Notes under the pieces: generated by a model | Told to the model about the DNA's origin: nothing | What the model saw: only the letters and a program-made list of their open reading frames with translations | Database searches by the model: none | Shown: positions 36,301 through 48,300 of the stretch, piece after piece | Layout: every line of letters starts with the position of its first letter | Numbering within the stretch: position 1 is the first letter of the stretch | Translations under genes and position numbers: made by a program | Assembly (NCBI RefSeq): GCF_050908995.1 | Contig: NC_135118.1 | Coordinates: 2,170,001 to 2,234,000, forward strand | DNA length: 64,000 nt | Direction of reading: 5' to 3' | Source: Andrena cerasifolii | Lineage: Eukaryota; Arthropoda; Insecta; Hymenoptera; Andrenidae

Positions 36301-39300
36301 TCAGGCTGTGGAGCTTATGGAGCTCATAACAGAGGCATCCAGCAAAATAATTGGAGGCGACGCAAGGGAATGGCTTCATTCGGGTCACCCTTGAGTCGCG
36401 CAGTCATATGCCAGCCTTTGAGTACAAATCTCATGTTTCCACTTCATCAAGTCTATAAACCCGACTTCGAGTATCTTTCCGCGGTTAGGACATTTTTATC
36501 AAATTTCGCCTTCTAGTCCACAAGGTGGTTGGAATGGGGAAAGGAGGAACTCCACAAGCAGCCACATTTACGCGATAAGTTTTGACTCACTCTGTTGCCA
36601 GATGGGTGGGAGGAGGGCTGCAAGATCATTTTTATACTTTTTACTCGAATTTCGAAATTTCAAGGCTCTTGCCGGAACAGAAGATATTAACTCACAGGGC
36701 TGAAATTTTGCACAGTTGTTATTGATCCCAAGACACAGCTTTCCCGCACTAAGGCCTAACGCGACAATGATTTTCATTTTTTTCGGGACGGCCTAATGCA
36801 CATGTTATCCAAAATCGGGTACCCGGTTTTACCCCATGCGGTTTTGCCCCAGCATATAATTTTGTAAATATTACGAATTATCAACAACACCATGGCGAAA
36901 TAAAAACAAACCTTTTAATTATTTACACTTTAATATGCAACAATTAACATAATTCAGATAAAAAAGAATCTACCTGAACACTGTCAAAAGTGTTTGAAGT
37001 TTCTTAATGATCGAAAATTAGATCAAAGCCTTCAAAAATACGCAAGACGTTATAATCTTAGTAAGCACGCTTGTGACACGATCATCTTTTGTTGATGCAC
37101 ATTCCGTCAATATGCCACGGCAACGACGCGGTAAAATTTAAAGCAGTTTAAAAAAATAATAGCACGTCCCGGTTTGACGCAGGTACCCGGTTTTGTCCGA
37201 GTTTCCCCTATTTGTACTTCGCGTACCATCGCCCACATTACTCAATCGTTTGTTGACCGCCGTCGCGCCGAACTTTTCCATGATAATAACAAATAAATCG
37301 ATTTTAACAAACCCACACAGTCTATCATTTCTCTGACCAGTCTCACCGCCCATAGACGTTGTGACGCAAGAACACCTACGCCCGTGTAGACCACACAAAC
37401 CAGAATTTTTTTTTTAATATACATACATATATTTATACATTATGTATATTTGGTATGAATCCTCGGTCGACCGCAGCGATTCGAGGTCGGCGCCTCGCAG
37501 TAGGGGGTGAAATATTTATTACAGTAGTGTTACTTTTTGACCCGTCGGGTACCCGGCTACCCGGAACAACTTTAAGCCATTGAATGTGGTATGGTTCGAT
37601 CATTTTTGGCTAACATCGAACAATACCACGGACAATAAAAATTCAATTGCTTGAAGTTGTTTCGGGTAGCCGGGTACCCGACGGGTCAAAAAGTAACAGC
37701 TGTAAGGTACATTAAGAAGTCCTTTATTTTTCATCGTGTCGATATGAAAGTAGCACCAATGGATTTCTGGCGTTGTCCTGATTAAAATTATACTAAATTT
37801 CATGTAAATCGGACTACTTTTACATAGGGAATACAAATTCCATAAAATTCGGTACGCCACCACGGAGGGTTGACCTCGCCACGGGGTGTCAGGAGGCATC
37901 TCTCTGACAGGCGTCGCTTCAGAATCACTCTGTCTCTCTATAGTGCCTCTCCGAGCTATAGCGACTTACAGTGACTCGCATTAATATTCGGACACTTTTT
38001 AAAAATTTCATAACTTTTTTAGAATTGGTCCAAACGAATTGAGTTTTTTTTAAAAGCTAGGATTAGTTTGCTAAATGATGTATTTGGTCGCTTTGAAAAA
38101 AAATGTATTTGGTCGGAATAGTGAAAAAAATAAGAAAGGTCGATTTTTAAACCTTTTTTTGTGTGCTTGTAATGAAAATTAAGGAAAAAACCGTTTGTAG
38201 ATTGCAGTAAGTTGCCTAAAATTTCATGAAAATCGGTTAACGTTGCTTCGAGCTACAAACGTTTAAAGATCGCAGAATAAGGTCGAGAATCGCGAAAATT
38301 CCCGAAATCAGCGATTAACCGATTTTGATGAAATTTTAGGCACGTATACAACTTACTGCAATCTACAAACGGTTTTTTTTTTAATTTTCATTACAAGCTC
38401 ACAAAAAAAAGTTTAAAAATCGACCTTTACTAGTCTTTTCGCTTTTCCAACCAAATACATTTTTTTCAAAATGACGAAACGCGTCAGTGAGCAAACTAAT
38501 CCTTCTAGCTTCTAAAAAAAAACTCAAGTCGTTTGGACCAATTCTAAAAAAGTTATGCGATTTTAAAAAGTGTCCGAATATTAATGCGAGTCACTGTAGC
38601 TCGGAGAGGCACTATAAGTTCTCGGATATCTCGAGCATCTCGGGTAGTTAACCCGGGTAGCGCCTACCCGGGAATTTTCCTCTTCCCGGGTATCTCACGG
38701 GTACCCAAGAAAACGGGTCCACAGCTATAGTTCTAATTTTCACTGTATTCCCCGCATCCCACATTTTCTATACGGGGTGTCTCATAATGAGTAATCCAAC
38801 CACAAATAAAGCGATTTTATATTACAAAAACAAATCGAAAATGTAAGACAATGTTTCTTTTATAGGAGCCTGCGTTGACGAGGAAAGCGATTTGAACATT
38901 CTTTTTCATGCAACTGTAAATATAGTACAATTGCAGAAAAAAATAAATCCTTGTGCAAAACAATATTTGAAAGCGCAGAATAATTATTTTGGAACAACGT
39001 TTTACTGTCGAAATCAGTTGAAAATTTGTTCGAATTTTGGAAACCTATTGGGTGCATGTGCGCTTAATTAAGAAGGGAACCTTGAAATATGAGAGTGAAT
39101 GCGCGTTAACCACGTTTCTCCCAGCCTCACGAGGACCAAAGTACTACCCCGCGCCGTTTCTGCAAAGCTGAAAAGCTTTCATTCCCGGACGAAATCTCTT
39201 ATATTAGACTAAGATGGGTTAATCGCTTACCAAATAAATAATCCAAGAAAACTGTCAATACAACATAAGAAACCATCACCAAAGTTAGTTTTATAGATAT

Positions 39301-42300
39301 GCGAGCATCGCCTCTGCGATCAGGCAATCTCTTTGTAAAATCTCCCTACGACAGCTATCGTAGATTATTCACTACCTTAGTACATTGTGATATTGCAACC
39401 TTGTACCTGAATAAAACGCTTATAAAAAAAGCCGTGGTGGCAAACGCGACTGATCAGCACGCGGACGACTCGGGTTCGATTCCCGGCGCCGTGGCTCTCT
39501 TTTTCCGACTCCTACAGGTTGACTTAAATAACAGAGGGTGCCAATGACAGCGATGATGACGATAATAATAATGAATGGTAGTTTATGATTTTGTATTACA
39601 ATGCAATTCTCACCTCAACAGATTCTTCTTGGGTCGCGTCGTACTCAACATCTGCCACGTGTATATAGTGCCCGTGTTGCATACAAGTATTTTCAAACGT
39701 GAAGCATCCGCGTCCATAAGGCTATGATTATATGCAGATACATACTAATTATACAGAGTATGATCCATTATAGCAGGATCGAAGAAAGAATCGACGTGTG
39801 AGTCGTGTGAAACACTTCCTCGCCTATTTCTTAACGTTTCAGATATTGTTGGGTTCGAGTACATCGTAAATGTAAGTAAGCATGGATTCCACTTATCTTT
39901 ACCAATTAGTAAATAATATATACATTGCAACTTTAGGTATATTACTTACAAATAGAAATGAATAAAAAAAAACTAACATGGAACACTATTCAATTGGTCA
40001 CAAAAATCAGAAAAATGTAAATTAAAGATGCTCTCAAAAGCTGATCTGGCCTTGAAAAATCAACACAAGTGGAGCAGGGGAAAGAAGAGAAGTGAGGGAA
40101 AGAGTATGACAAAACCGTCTTTTCAAAATTAATTATCTACATTATATGAAAATACATTAAAATAAATGAATGATAATAGATTAATGATAGATAACAATTA
40201 GAAAAAAATTAATGATAATAAATGATAATACTAATGAAATCACAACAGTGGGTAATTAACCATTACATTTATGATAATCTTGTCGACAAGAAGGTTTAAA
40301 AAAGTGATTGAACCAATTAATAATTTTCACAGTGACTGCAACGAGGGAACACTGTTTCTTGCATACCTTCACCAACGAGACGGTCTAAACATGTCACTGT
40401 AAAGGCTGATCTATAGATCACACATATACTGCGCGACATCATTAGTATTATAATTTATTATCATTATTTTTTTCTAATTGTTATCTATCATTAATTAATA
40501 TCATTTTGAAAAGACGGTTTTGTCATTCCCTTTCCCTCACTTTTCTTCTTTCCCGTTCCACTTGCGTTGATTTTTCAAGGTCAGACCAGCTTTTGGGAGC
40601 ATCTTTAATTTACATTTTTGTGACCTTTGTGACATATTCTTTCGATCTATATAAAACAATTTGGGCGATTTCATCATCAATTGAATAGTGTTCCTTGTAA
40701 GTATATACAGGGTATCTGCGGGAAGACTGAACAGCTGGATATCTCCTGTACAGGAGATAAAAAAAATAAAAAATACGGCGTTGCATGGTTCGAGGGCGCC
40801 AATTTATTAGCGCAGACGATTTATTTTTCGATTATTATTTTAAAAGATACGATGGACAAGTTTGGTTTTTTAAATGGAACTATTTTTTTTGAAGAGATGA
40901 GTTGATAGTGCGTTCCAAGGCAAATTCAATAAGCATTAATGTGTACACTTGATTTCCACTGGTTTTTGAGATATTGCGCTTGCAAATTTACTGATTTTCA
41001 CTGCAAGAAAACCCGCTGAAATAGCAAGGACCGGGGACGGTCTTGCTGGCGTCACGGGTGGCCTTGCCAGCTGAAACCAGTGATGCCAGAACCGTGGGTT
41101 TTCGCCCACGGGCGCTACCCCCACTCTATGACCAAGCGTACCCCCTCCTAGCGCCTGTACCGCACCACGCAAGCATACTCGTCCCGCTATCCGTGCGCCG
41201 TACGCGCTGCCTGGCCGGCGCTCTCCGCCGAGAATTCATTTCACCGAGGTTCAAAACCCGATGCGAAGAATTCTATTTTTTTCATTAATTATTCTCTAAT
41301 TTCTCTTTCTATATTCTCAGTAGAATAAAAACTTGAAAACTGTTAATTTACAAAGCATTTTCGCAGATGGCTAATGTACGATGTTGCTCTTCTGCCTTTT
41401 TTATACATAAACAGAAATAAATCTTTGAAATGCTACTCACAAAATAAGCTTGTAGCGGTCATCGGTACGGCAAAATATGAACATTTGGCGTACAGATGGT
41501 CGGCATGGTTTATGACACGCGCGCCAGCAAAACTATTTTTGAGTAAGCCGCTTTCCGTTCTTTTCGTGATTTGAACAAAGCATGTTTTCTTAGAGACTTT
41601 CGTTTACGGCCTGAATAGTTATTGCGGGTATCGTAAACCTTGAGTTTCTGTAGGGCCCACGGTGCGGGGCCGGCGGCCTGCGACCGGCCACGTCACGCAC
41701 CTCGGGGTCTGGGGAAATCCTGCTGCGTTACCAGAAGTATTTCTCCCGCCAAATTTCACCCCCGCTATGGTGGAAGCGCGCCGTAGACGCGCGAAATAGG
41801 TGGCGCGATTTAGGGGTCCGAACGATACCGATTGGTTGACATCGGCAACGGGTCAACCAATTAGGAGGAGTTTTCTACCCGCGCGCGTCTTGCCGGAAAA
41901 TTGTGCGTCCGGCAGACGGGAGTCTTCATCCTGACCTCAACAAGTCTTAACGTTTGAGCAGATATAAGTCACCGAATAAAAGACTCACGTTGAACGTTAT
42001 TGTGTGTTTCAATTCGGGAACAGAACCTATCCTTCTATTCCTTTAAGCTTCTTTCTAGAATGGACTTGTAGCAGTTACGTCTTGGTGACCACGTTCTTTC
42101 TCTTCGGTACTTTTCTTTCCCTACGTTTCTAACTTTCACTTTTCTAAGTTCCCTTGCTATTTACAACTTCCTTCCTATTCTTTGTTCAATTCGTTTCCCG
42201 AGGCTTTCGTCTGGGCCTGGTGTTCGTTGAGAACATGTGGCGACCAGGTCCGCGCGAGCCGAGTGAAGTCGCTTCTCGAGTAGCTTTCTCTTTTATCTTC

Positions 42301-45300
42301 ATCTCAGTTTTTCTTCAGTTTTCTGTCTTTCTCTTTTTCTATTTGCTTCCTTCACCTTTTCTACCCCTGGTCAAGGGTACGGTCGGTGAAGAGAGCCAGT
42401 TGGATCTAGACAGTTCCTGCGTGAACACCATGACGTCTACACGCGAATCATCCAGTAACGTTGTCATTTTTCTTTGATTAAAAAATAAATTGAGTGCTTG
42501 GTAAGTCGGAGTCGATATTATTTCACCTCATACCACCTCAGACTCTTTACAATTCACCTCACAATGAACAGTTAAAAAAACCGGTGATTTCCGTTTCAGG
42601 TAAGCGAGCCGCCGGCTCCGCTATTACGATCGACACACCACCTACTCGTGGTTTCCATCGAGCAGAGGCACAATTTTCTTAAATAATCGACGGGCAAATA
42701 AGCAGATACAATGTTCCTCGGATTATGGAGAATTATTCGGGACCGGGAAATTCTCCATGATCGGAGGCAGTAGTTAGCACTAAATAGATTCATCTTTGGC
42801 AGGGCCCTCGCCCGAACCATCTGACCAGGAGACTGAGCCACGTAAATCGGGGGTGAGTGGCATAGCGCACCAGCGGGTGATCTTCGATCGTGTTAAGGTA
42901 GGATCTCCTACCCGCAATTGGACCCAGCGACTGGGCCTAGGCTGAATCTCCTTGCCTGCGACCAGGGGTGTGCGGGTAGCCGACTTTTCGGGCTCGGGAC
43001 GGGCCGGAAACTTACGAAAGTATCGCGACCCCGCCGATCCCTCCCCAGGGCCAGGGACCCGAGCCTCGGGACGATCCACACACTCCTACCTGCGACCAAG
43101 TCCATTGCCACAGTGGGGCAGAATCCCAAGAAACAAGGAAACGAATCAGAATTCAAAAGTTGGGGGAGGATTATGTATTTTTATATATTTATGATAATAA
43201 TAATAATAAATCGTGTTTATTCTTTTATAATATTTGATACAATGCAGTGGAGTTAGAAATGCAAAGTACAGAATGGGCGAGGCTCAGCGTCGCTGTTATT
43301 CATGCCTGACCCGAATATTTCTTGTAAATTACTGATATGTGCTTCTAAAAAAAGTAAAAACCCAGAAAGAAGACTAAAAATATTCTATCCTCCCAATGGC
43401 CCACCTTCTCTCACATCTGAATACGTCAGCGCGCGCTTTTGTTTGCACACAGATCAAAACTAGACGTCATGATATTTTTACCGCTTTTAGGTGCTCGTAT
43501 TAGTAGTCTACAGGTAACATAAAAATACATACTCCCATATCTTTTGAATTCTGACTTCTTTCCTTATTTCTTGGGATTCTGTCACACTGTGGCAATGAGT
43601 CGCAGTGCGACTGGTCGGTAGACTCCCTCCGGGAGCAGTCTAGCGACCGGTGGTCGCAGTGCCCAGCAGTGATGCCAGAACGGTGGGTTTTGTCCCACGG
43701 CCGCTACCACCACTCCACGACCAAGCGTACCCCCTCCTAGCGTCCGTACCGCACCACACAAGCATAGCATAGCGCGTACGGCACACGGATGGAGGGACGG
43801 GTATGCTTATGTGGTGCGGTACGGACGCTAGGTGAGGGTACGCTTGGTCGTGGAGTGGTGGTAGCGGCCGTGGGACAAAACCCACCGTTCTGGCATCACT
43901 GGTGCCCAGCCTGCGACTAGGTATAATGGGAAACAGACCCTCATCGCATTGTGTTGTCTCTCGAGTAGCCTAGGCTGGTACTCAAACAGACTCGCATCAG
44001 GCTCCTACGTCTGGCGTAAACCCGACGATCGCAGTCGCTTGTAGGAGAACAGATACATGCTTTCCCATTGCACGAGTATAATGCGACCAGTCACTGCGAC
44101 CAATCGCGGGTAGGAGATCCCGCCTTTACGAGCCGGGGCTGCGGCAACGCGAGAGGCCGGCGAGAGGGGTATTTCCCAAGGAATACGGTTTATGAGTTTG
44201 TTAGTTAGGTGCGCGGTCGAACCTGATGCGAAATCAGGGAGCCGCTAGGATTATTGATGGCGAGGATCAACCTGATGCGAAATCAGGGAGCCTCTAGGAA
44301 TGGAGTCAAGCACGGACGAACCTGATGCGAAATCAGGGAGCCGTAGGAGGGTGAAACGTCGTGAACGAACCTGATGCGAAATCGGGGAGTCACTAGGATG
44401 AAGTTCACAGACAAACTCGACGCGAAGTCGAGGAGCTGTTAGGAGGTTGGATTATTCACAGACGAACCTCGTGCGAAACCAGGGAGCTCTTCGGAAGTTG
44501 GTAGATTTACAGACGAACCTGATGCGAAATCAGGGAACTGTAGGATACGGACGAACCTGATGCGAAACCAGGGAGCCGTAGGAAGGGGGAGGCTTCGTGG
44601 ACTAACCCGATGCAAAATCGGGGAGCCACTGGGTTGGTAAAGATTCCTTGTTTTGGATGAAAGGTTGCGAACGAACGTGATGCTAGATCAGGAAGTTGCG
44701 GGAAATGGTAGTAATGCCTCGTAACTCTTAATTTATGTTTGATACAACTCGAGCGGTAAAGCTGTATCAGTGGGTGAGTGCTACTAATATTATAAGGATT
44801 GCTGGGTAAAAGATGGGTTTAACGAATCTACTCGATTTAGACGTGAACACCATTCGTGTATTCAATAACTAATTATTGCACAAATGTAAGTGTCGCGATT
44901 AAATAGTATAGTAAAAGCGTGTAAGTTACCACTAATTTCCACGGTGTTGACGCACTGGCGATGCGGGGCGTACGAGTGGCTATTTCAAAGTGCCAAATAT
45001 AATATAAACCGAACTCGCGGATTCTATGAGGTTAACTATGATTCTGACGAGACTTTAGCTCGTTCTTACTAAATTTAACCAACTCTGTACGAGCGTGACA
45101 CGACGTTACTCTACACGTGACTGTACTACGTTGAACCAAAGAGGGTAGAAACCAAAGGGTTTATATAGTCCCAAAAATGAGTGGGGATGCGTTAGAAATC
45201 TCCATATAAGGAAATACTTCAGGGGTCGTCGTCGTGTCACTCCCGTTCCCATGGTCGTGATCCAGATGGTCGAGAGCATGACTCCCCCATTAGTGGTGTA

Positions 45301-48300
45301 TGATAAACTAAAGGATTTTAGGGCGTTTTCCCTTCGCAGACGCGAGCTCGAAAAACGGTTGAGAGCGGCGTATAGGAAAAATTCCACGTACGTAACAATC
45401 GACAGCGACCTGAGTTATCCAGTACAGAATATATGAAAATTTTCATATTTTTCATTACCGCTTGATCAGAGTATTGCCCATGGATTGGTGAGTTTATGTC
45501 GACGACAATAAGTCCAAACACGAAGCAATTCGGTTTATTTTTTTCTGCACTGGGTATTTTACCTGGCCCAACGGTTTTATTGCTTTCAGCAGTCAACGGG
45601 TGGCCTACCCGGGTCCGCAAGTCCTCGCTTCCAGCGAGGAAACAAAACTGTGGTGTGGGTAGGTCTTTCCGGATAATCCGGGGCCAAAAGCATTTCAATA
45701 ATCCGAGGAAGAGTGTATGTATGAACCTGATTAACACGAAAAGAGTGACATTGACCAAGAACGGGTTAGTAAAACTCTTCTGTATAGTGCGTCTACAAGC
45801 TATAGTGACTTAGGTGTGAGGCCTCTCAGCGGGGTCTTAACCGATATCCTGCTGGGTATGGTGGCCTCCTACTACCTCTTGCAGGACTGTGCTTAGGGAT
45901 GACCAGGACAAAACCGGGGCCCTCAAGATTAAGTAATATAATTTCGATTTTAATAAAATAAAAAAGAAATTGAAGAAATTGATTATCAATATTAAAAGAC
46001 ATCAATTAAGCTTTGCTACTGGCAATTAAAGTTGATCTCGTTGCCAGCATATATTAAATAAAAATCCATTGTAGTAAGGTATATGTACTGCATTAGAACA
46101 GTTGTAATATAAATTATTTTATATTAACAACTTATTTTAAATTAAAATCACTGCATGTCTTGAAGTAATGTTGGAGACTTTACCCTCTAGGACCCCAGTT
46201 TTGTCCTGGTCTGCCCTAAATGCAGTCCTGCAAGAGGTAGTAGTATCGGTTAAGACCCCGCTGAGTGACCTCACACCTAAGTCACTATAGCTCGTAGAGG
46301 CACTATAGGTATAATTGATATTATTGAGACTGGTACGAGACCTGTCGATATTGTTTTCAAACCTCATTACAGTAATCCGGGGTGCGAGTGGTAAGCCGAC
46401 CGTAATAGCGGAGCGGGCGACTCGCTTACCTGAGACGGAAATCACCGATTCTTTTAACTGTTCATTGTGAGGTGAATTTGAAAGATTCCATCCTAGAAAG
46501 AAGCTTGTTTTGTAAGTGGCATTTCAAGGAATTATTTCTGTTTATGTGTACAAAGGGCTGAAGACCAACATCGTAGGTACATTAGCCAGCTGCGAAAATG
46601 CTTTGTAAATTAATAGTTTTCAAGTTTTTATTCTACTGAGAATGTAGAAAGAGAAATTAGAGAATAATTAATGAAAAAAGTAGAATCCTTCGCATCGGGT
46701 TTTGAACCTCGGTGAAATGAATTCTCGGCGGAGAGCGCCGGGTCAGGCAGCGCGTACGGCACACGGAGAGAGACACGGGTATGCTTGTGTGGTGCGGTAC
46801 AGGCGCTAGGAGGGGGTACGCTTGGTCATAGAGTGGGGGTAGCGCCCGTGGGCGAAAACCCACGGTTCTGGCATCACTGCCTGAAACAGATACCTACCTG
46901 CCAAAGGTCTGGGTTAGGAATGGCAGGCCCAAAGGCTGGACAATTTTTTACCGTCAGAAATGCTACTTAGGTAGGCACATCTGCGGTATCAACAAGCGCA
47001 CCGTTACTTTTATTTCGCACTTGCTTCTACGCTCGGATGGCCGGTTCTTTTGGGAGGGCTGCAAGCTCGATTGGTTAGGTTGGGAGGTGGGAAAGTTGTT
47101 AGACCAAATTTCTATATTATAGGGAGCAGATTGTATTAGGACCAATCGGATTTCCATCCCTCCCAAAAGAACTGGTCATCTGAGCGTAGAAGCAAGTGCG
47201 AAATAAAAAATTGTATGAGGAAATAGAGTAAATGTAATGACGTTTTGGAATATTAACATTAGTAAGTAGCATTTCTGACGGAAAATAATTGTCCAGCCTT
47301 TGGGCCTGCAATTCCTAACCCAGACCTTTGGCAGGAGGGTATTTGTTTGAACAGGCTAGGCCATCCGTGACGCCAGCAAGACCGCCCCGGTGAAAAACCA
47401 GTGAAAATCAGTAAATTTGCAAGCGCAATATCTCAAAAACCAGTGCAAATCAAGTATATACATTAATGCTTATTAAATTCGTCTTGGAACGCACTATCAA
47501 CTCACCTCTTAAAAAAAAATAGTTCCATTTAAAAAACCGAACTTGACCATCGTATCTTTTAAAATAATAATCGAAAAAAAAATCGTCTGCACTAATAAAT
47601 TAACCCCCTCGAACCATGCAACGCCATATTTTTTATATTTTTTTATCTCCAATACATTAGGAGATATCCAGCTGTTCAGTCTTCCCGCGGACACCCTGTA
47701 TGTGCACGAATTTGAGCAAATTAATTATTTCGAATGTTCCAAGTCGATTCCTTCTTCTCCCCAACCACAATTGTTAAATAACTATTGCAAGTCGTTTATA
47801 ATTGTTTCGCAAAGTGATTTACCAAGTTCAGTTCCCAAAAGCCGTGGAATCGATATCGCGGGTGAATCAATTGCCCGGGCCCTTGCATACGATCCACGAT
47901 CCACGTTCCCATGAACTTCGTGTTCGTGCCGGCGTAGAGGTAAGTCCCCATGCCGTGCCGAAAATTCCTTTTCCACGAGCCTTCGTAGACGTCACCGTTT
48001 ATGTAATAATACGCCCCGAAACCGTGCGCCATGTCACGCTTCCACTCCCCTACGAGAAATGCGAATTATGCACTCTTGCAAACAGGCCGTCTGAAAATTA
48101 TGGGACTCGTGTAGCGCAGCGAAGAGCTTCTCGCTGTCTTTCGACGCGAGGAACATGCGCGCCTCGACTTGTCCCAGAATTTCTGGACACCTGGTATAAT
48201 CAGTTCCTCGAAATGAAGAATTATATTTAGACGATTCGTAGAAAAGTGGTCGGTCCTACGCACGGGTATCAACAAGTGTTTCTTAGAAGAATAAAAATGG

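Larger units (their letters stand above)
41078..46879. mobile_element. 5.8-kb hAT-like element with ~370-bp terminal inverted repeats
   Basis: The ends are CAGTGATGCCAGAACCGTGG and its complement. The flanks are GCTGAAAC (41070-41077) and CCTGAAAC (46880-46887), an 8-bp duplication with one mismatch. Arms match from 41078 to about 41448 and 46879 to about 46510; further arm homology reappears at 42556-42650 against 46440-46330. The gaps in the left arm are later insertions, including LTR-like DNA. No transposase frame is visible. It also contains its own 235-bp relative (43667-43901) and a hairpin array (44222-44692). Confidence 0.65.
40708..47698. mobile_element. CAGGGTRTC fold-back element split by a 5.8-kb hAT-like insertion
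   Basis: The ends are CAGGGTATCTGCGGGAAGAC and the complement of CAGGGTGTCCGCGGGAAGAC, with TA outside (40706-40707, 47699-47700). Its left arm runs 40708-41077 and continues at 46888; the right arm runs back from 47698. Without the insertion it is a 1.19-kb fold-back with a second palindrome in its middle (CGCACTTGCTTCTACGCTC blocks near 47013 and 47185). It lies in RSPH1 intron 3. Confidence 0.7.

Noticed and set aside
39431..39504. Functional tRNA gene
   Set aside because: The acceptor ends do not pair and the A box is poor; a tRNA-derived repeat is more likely.
44222..44692. CRISPR-like array of palindromic repeats and spacers
   Set aside because: The window is eukaryotic, repeat units vary in sequence and spacing (38-70), there are no cas genes, and the paired changes indicate RNA structure rather than an immune array.
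47802..48230. 142-codon plus-strand ORF
   Set aside because: Antisense shadow of RSPH1 exon 48049-47823.
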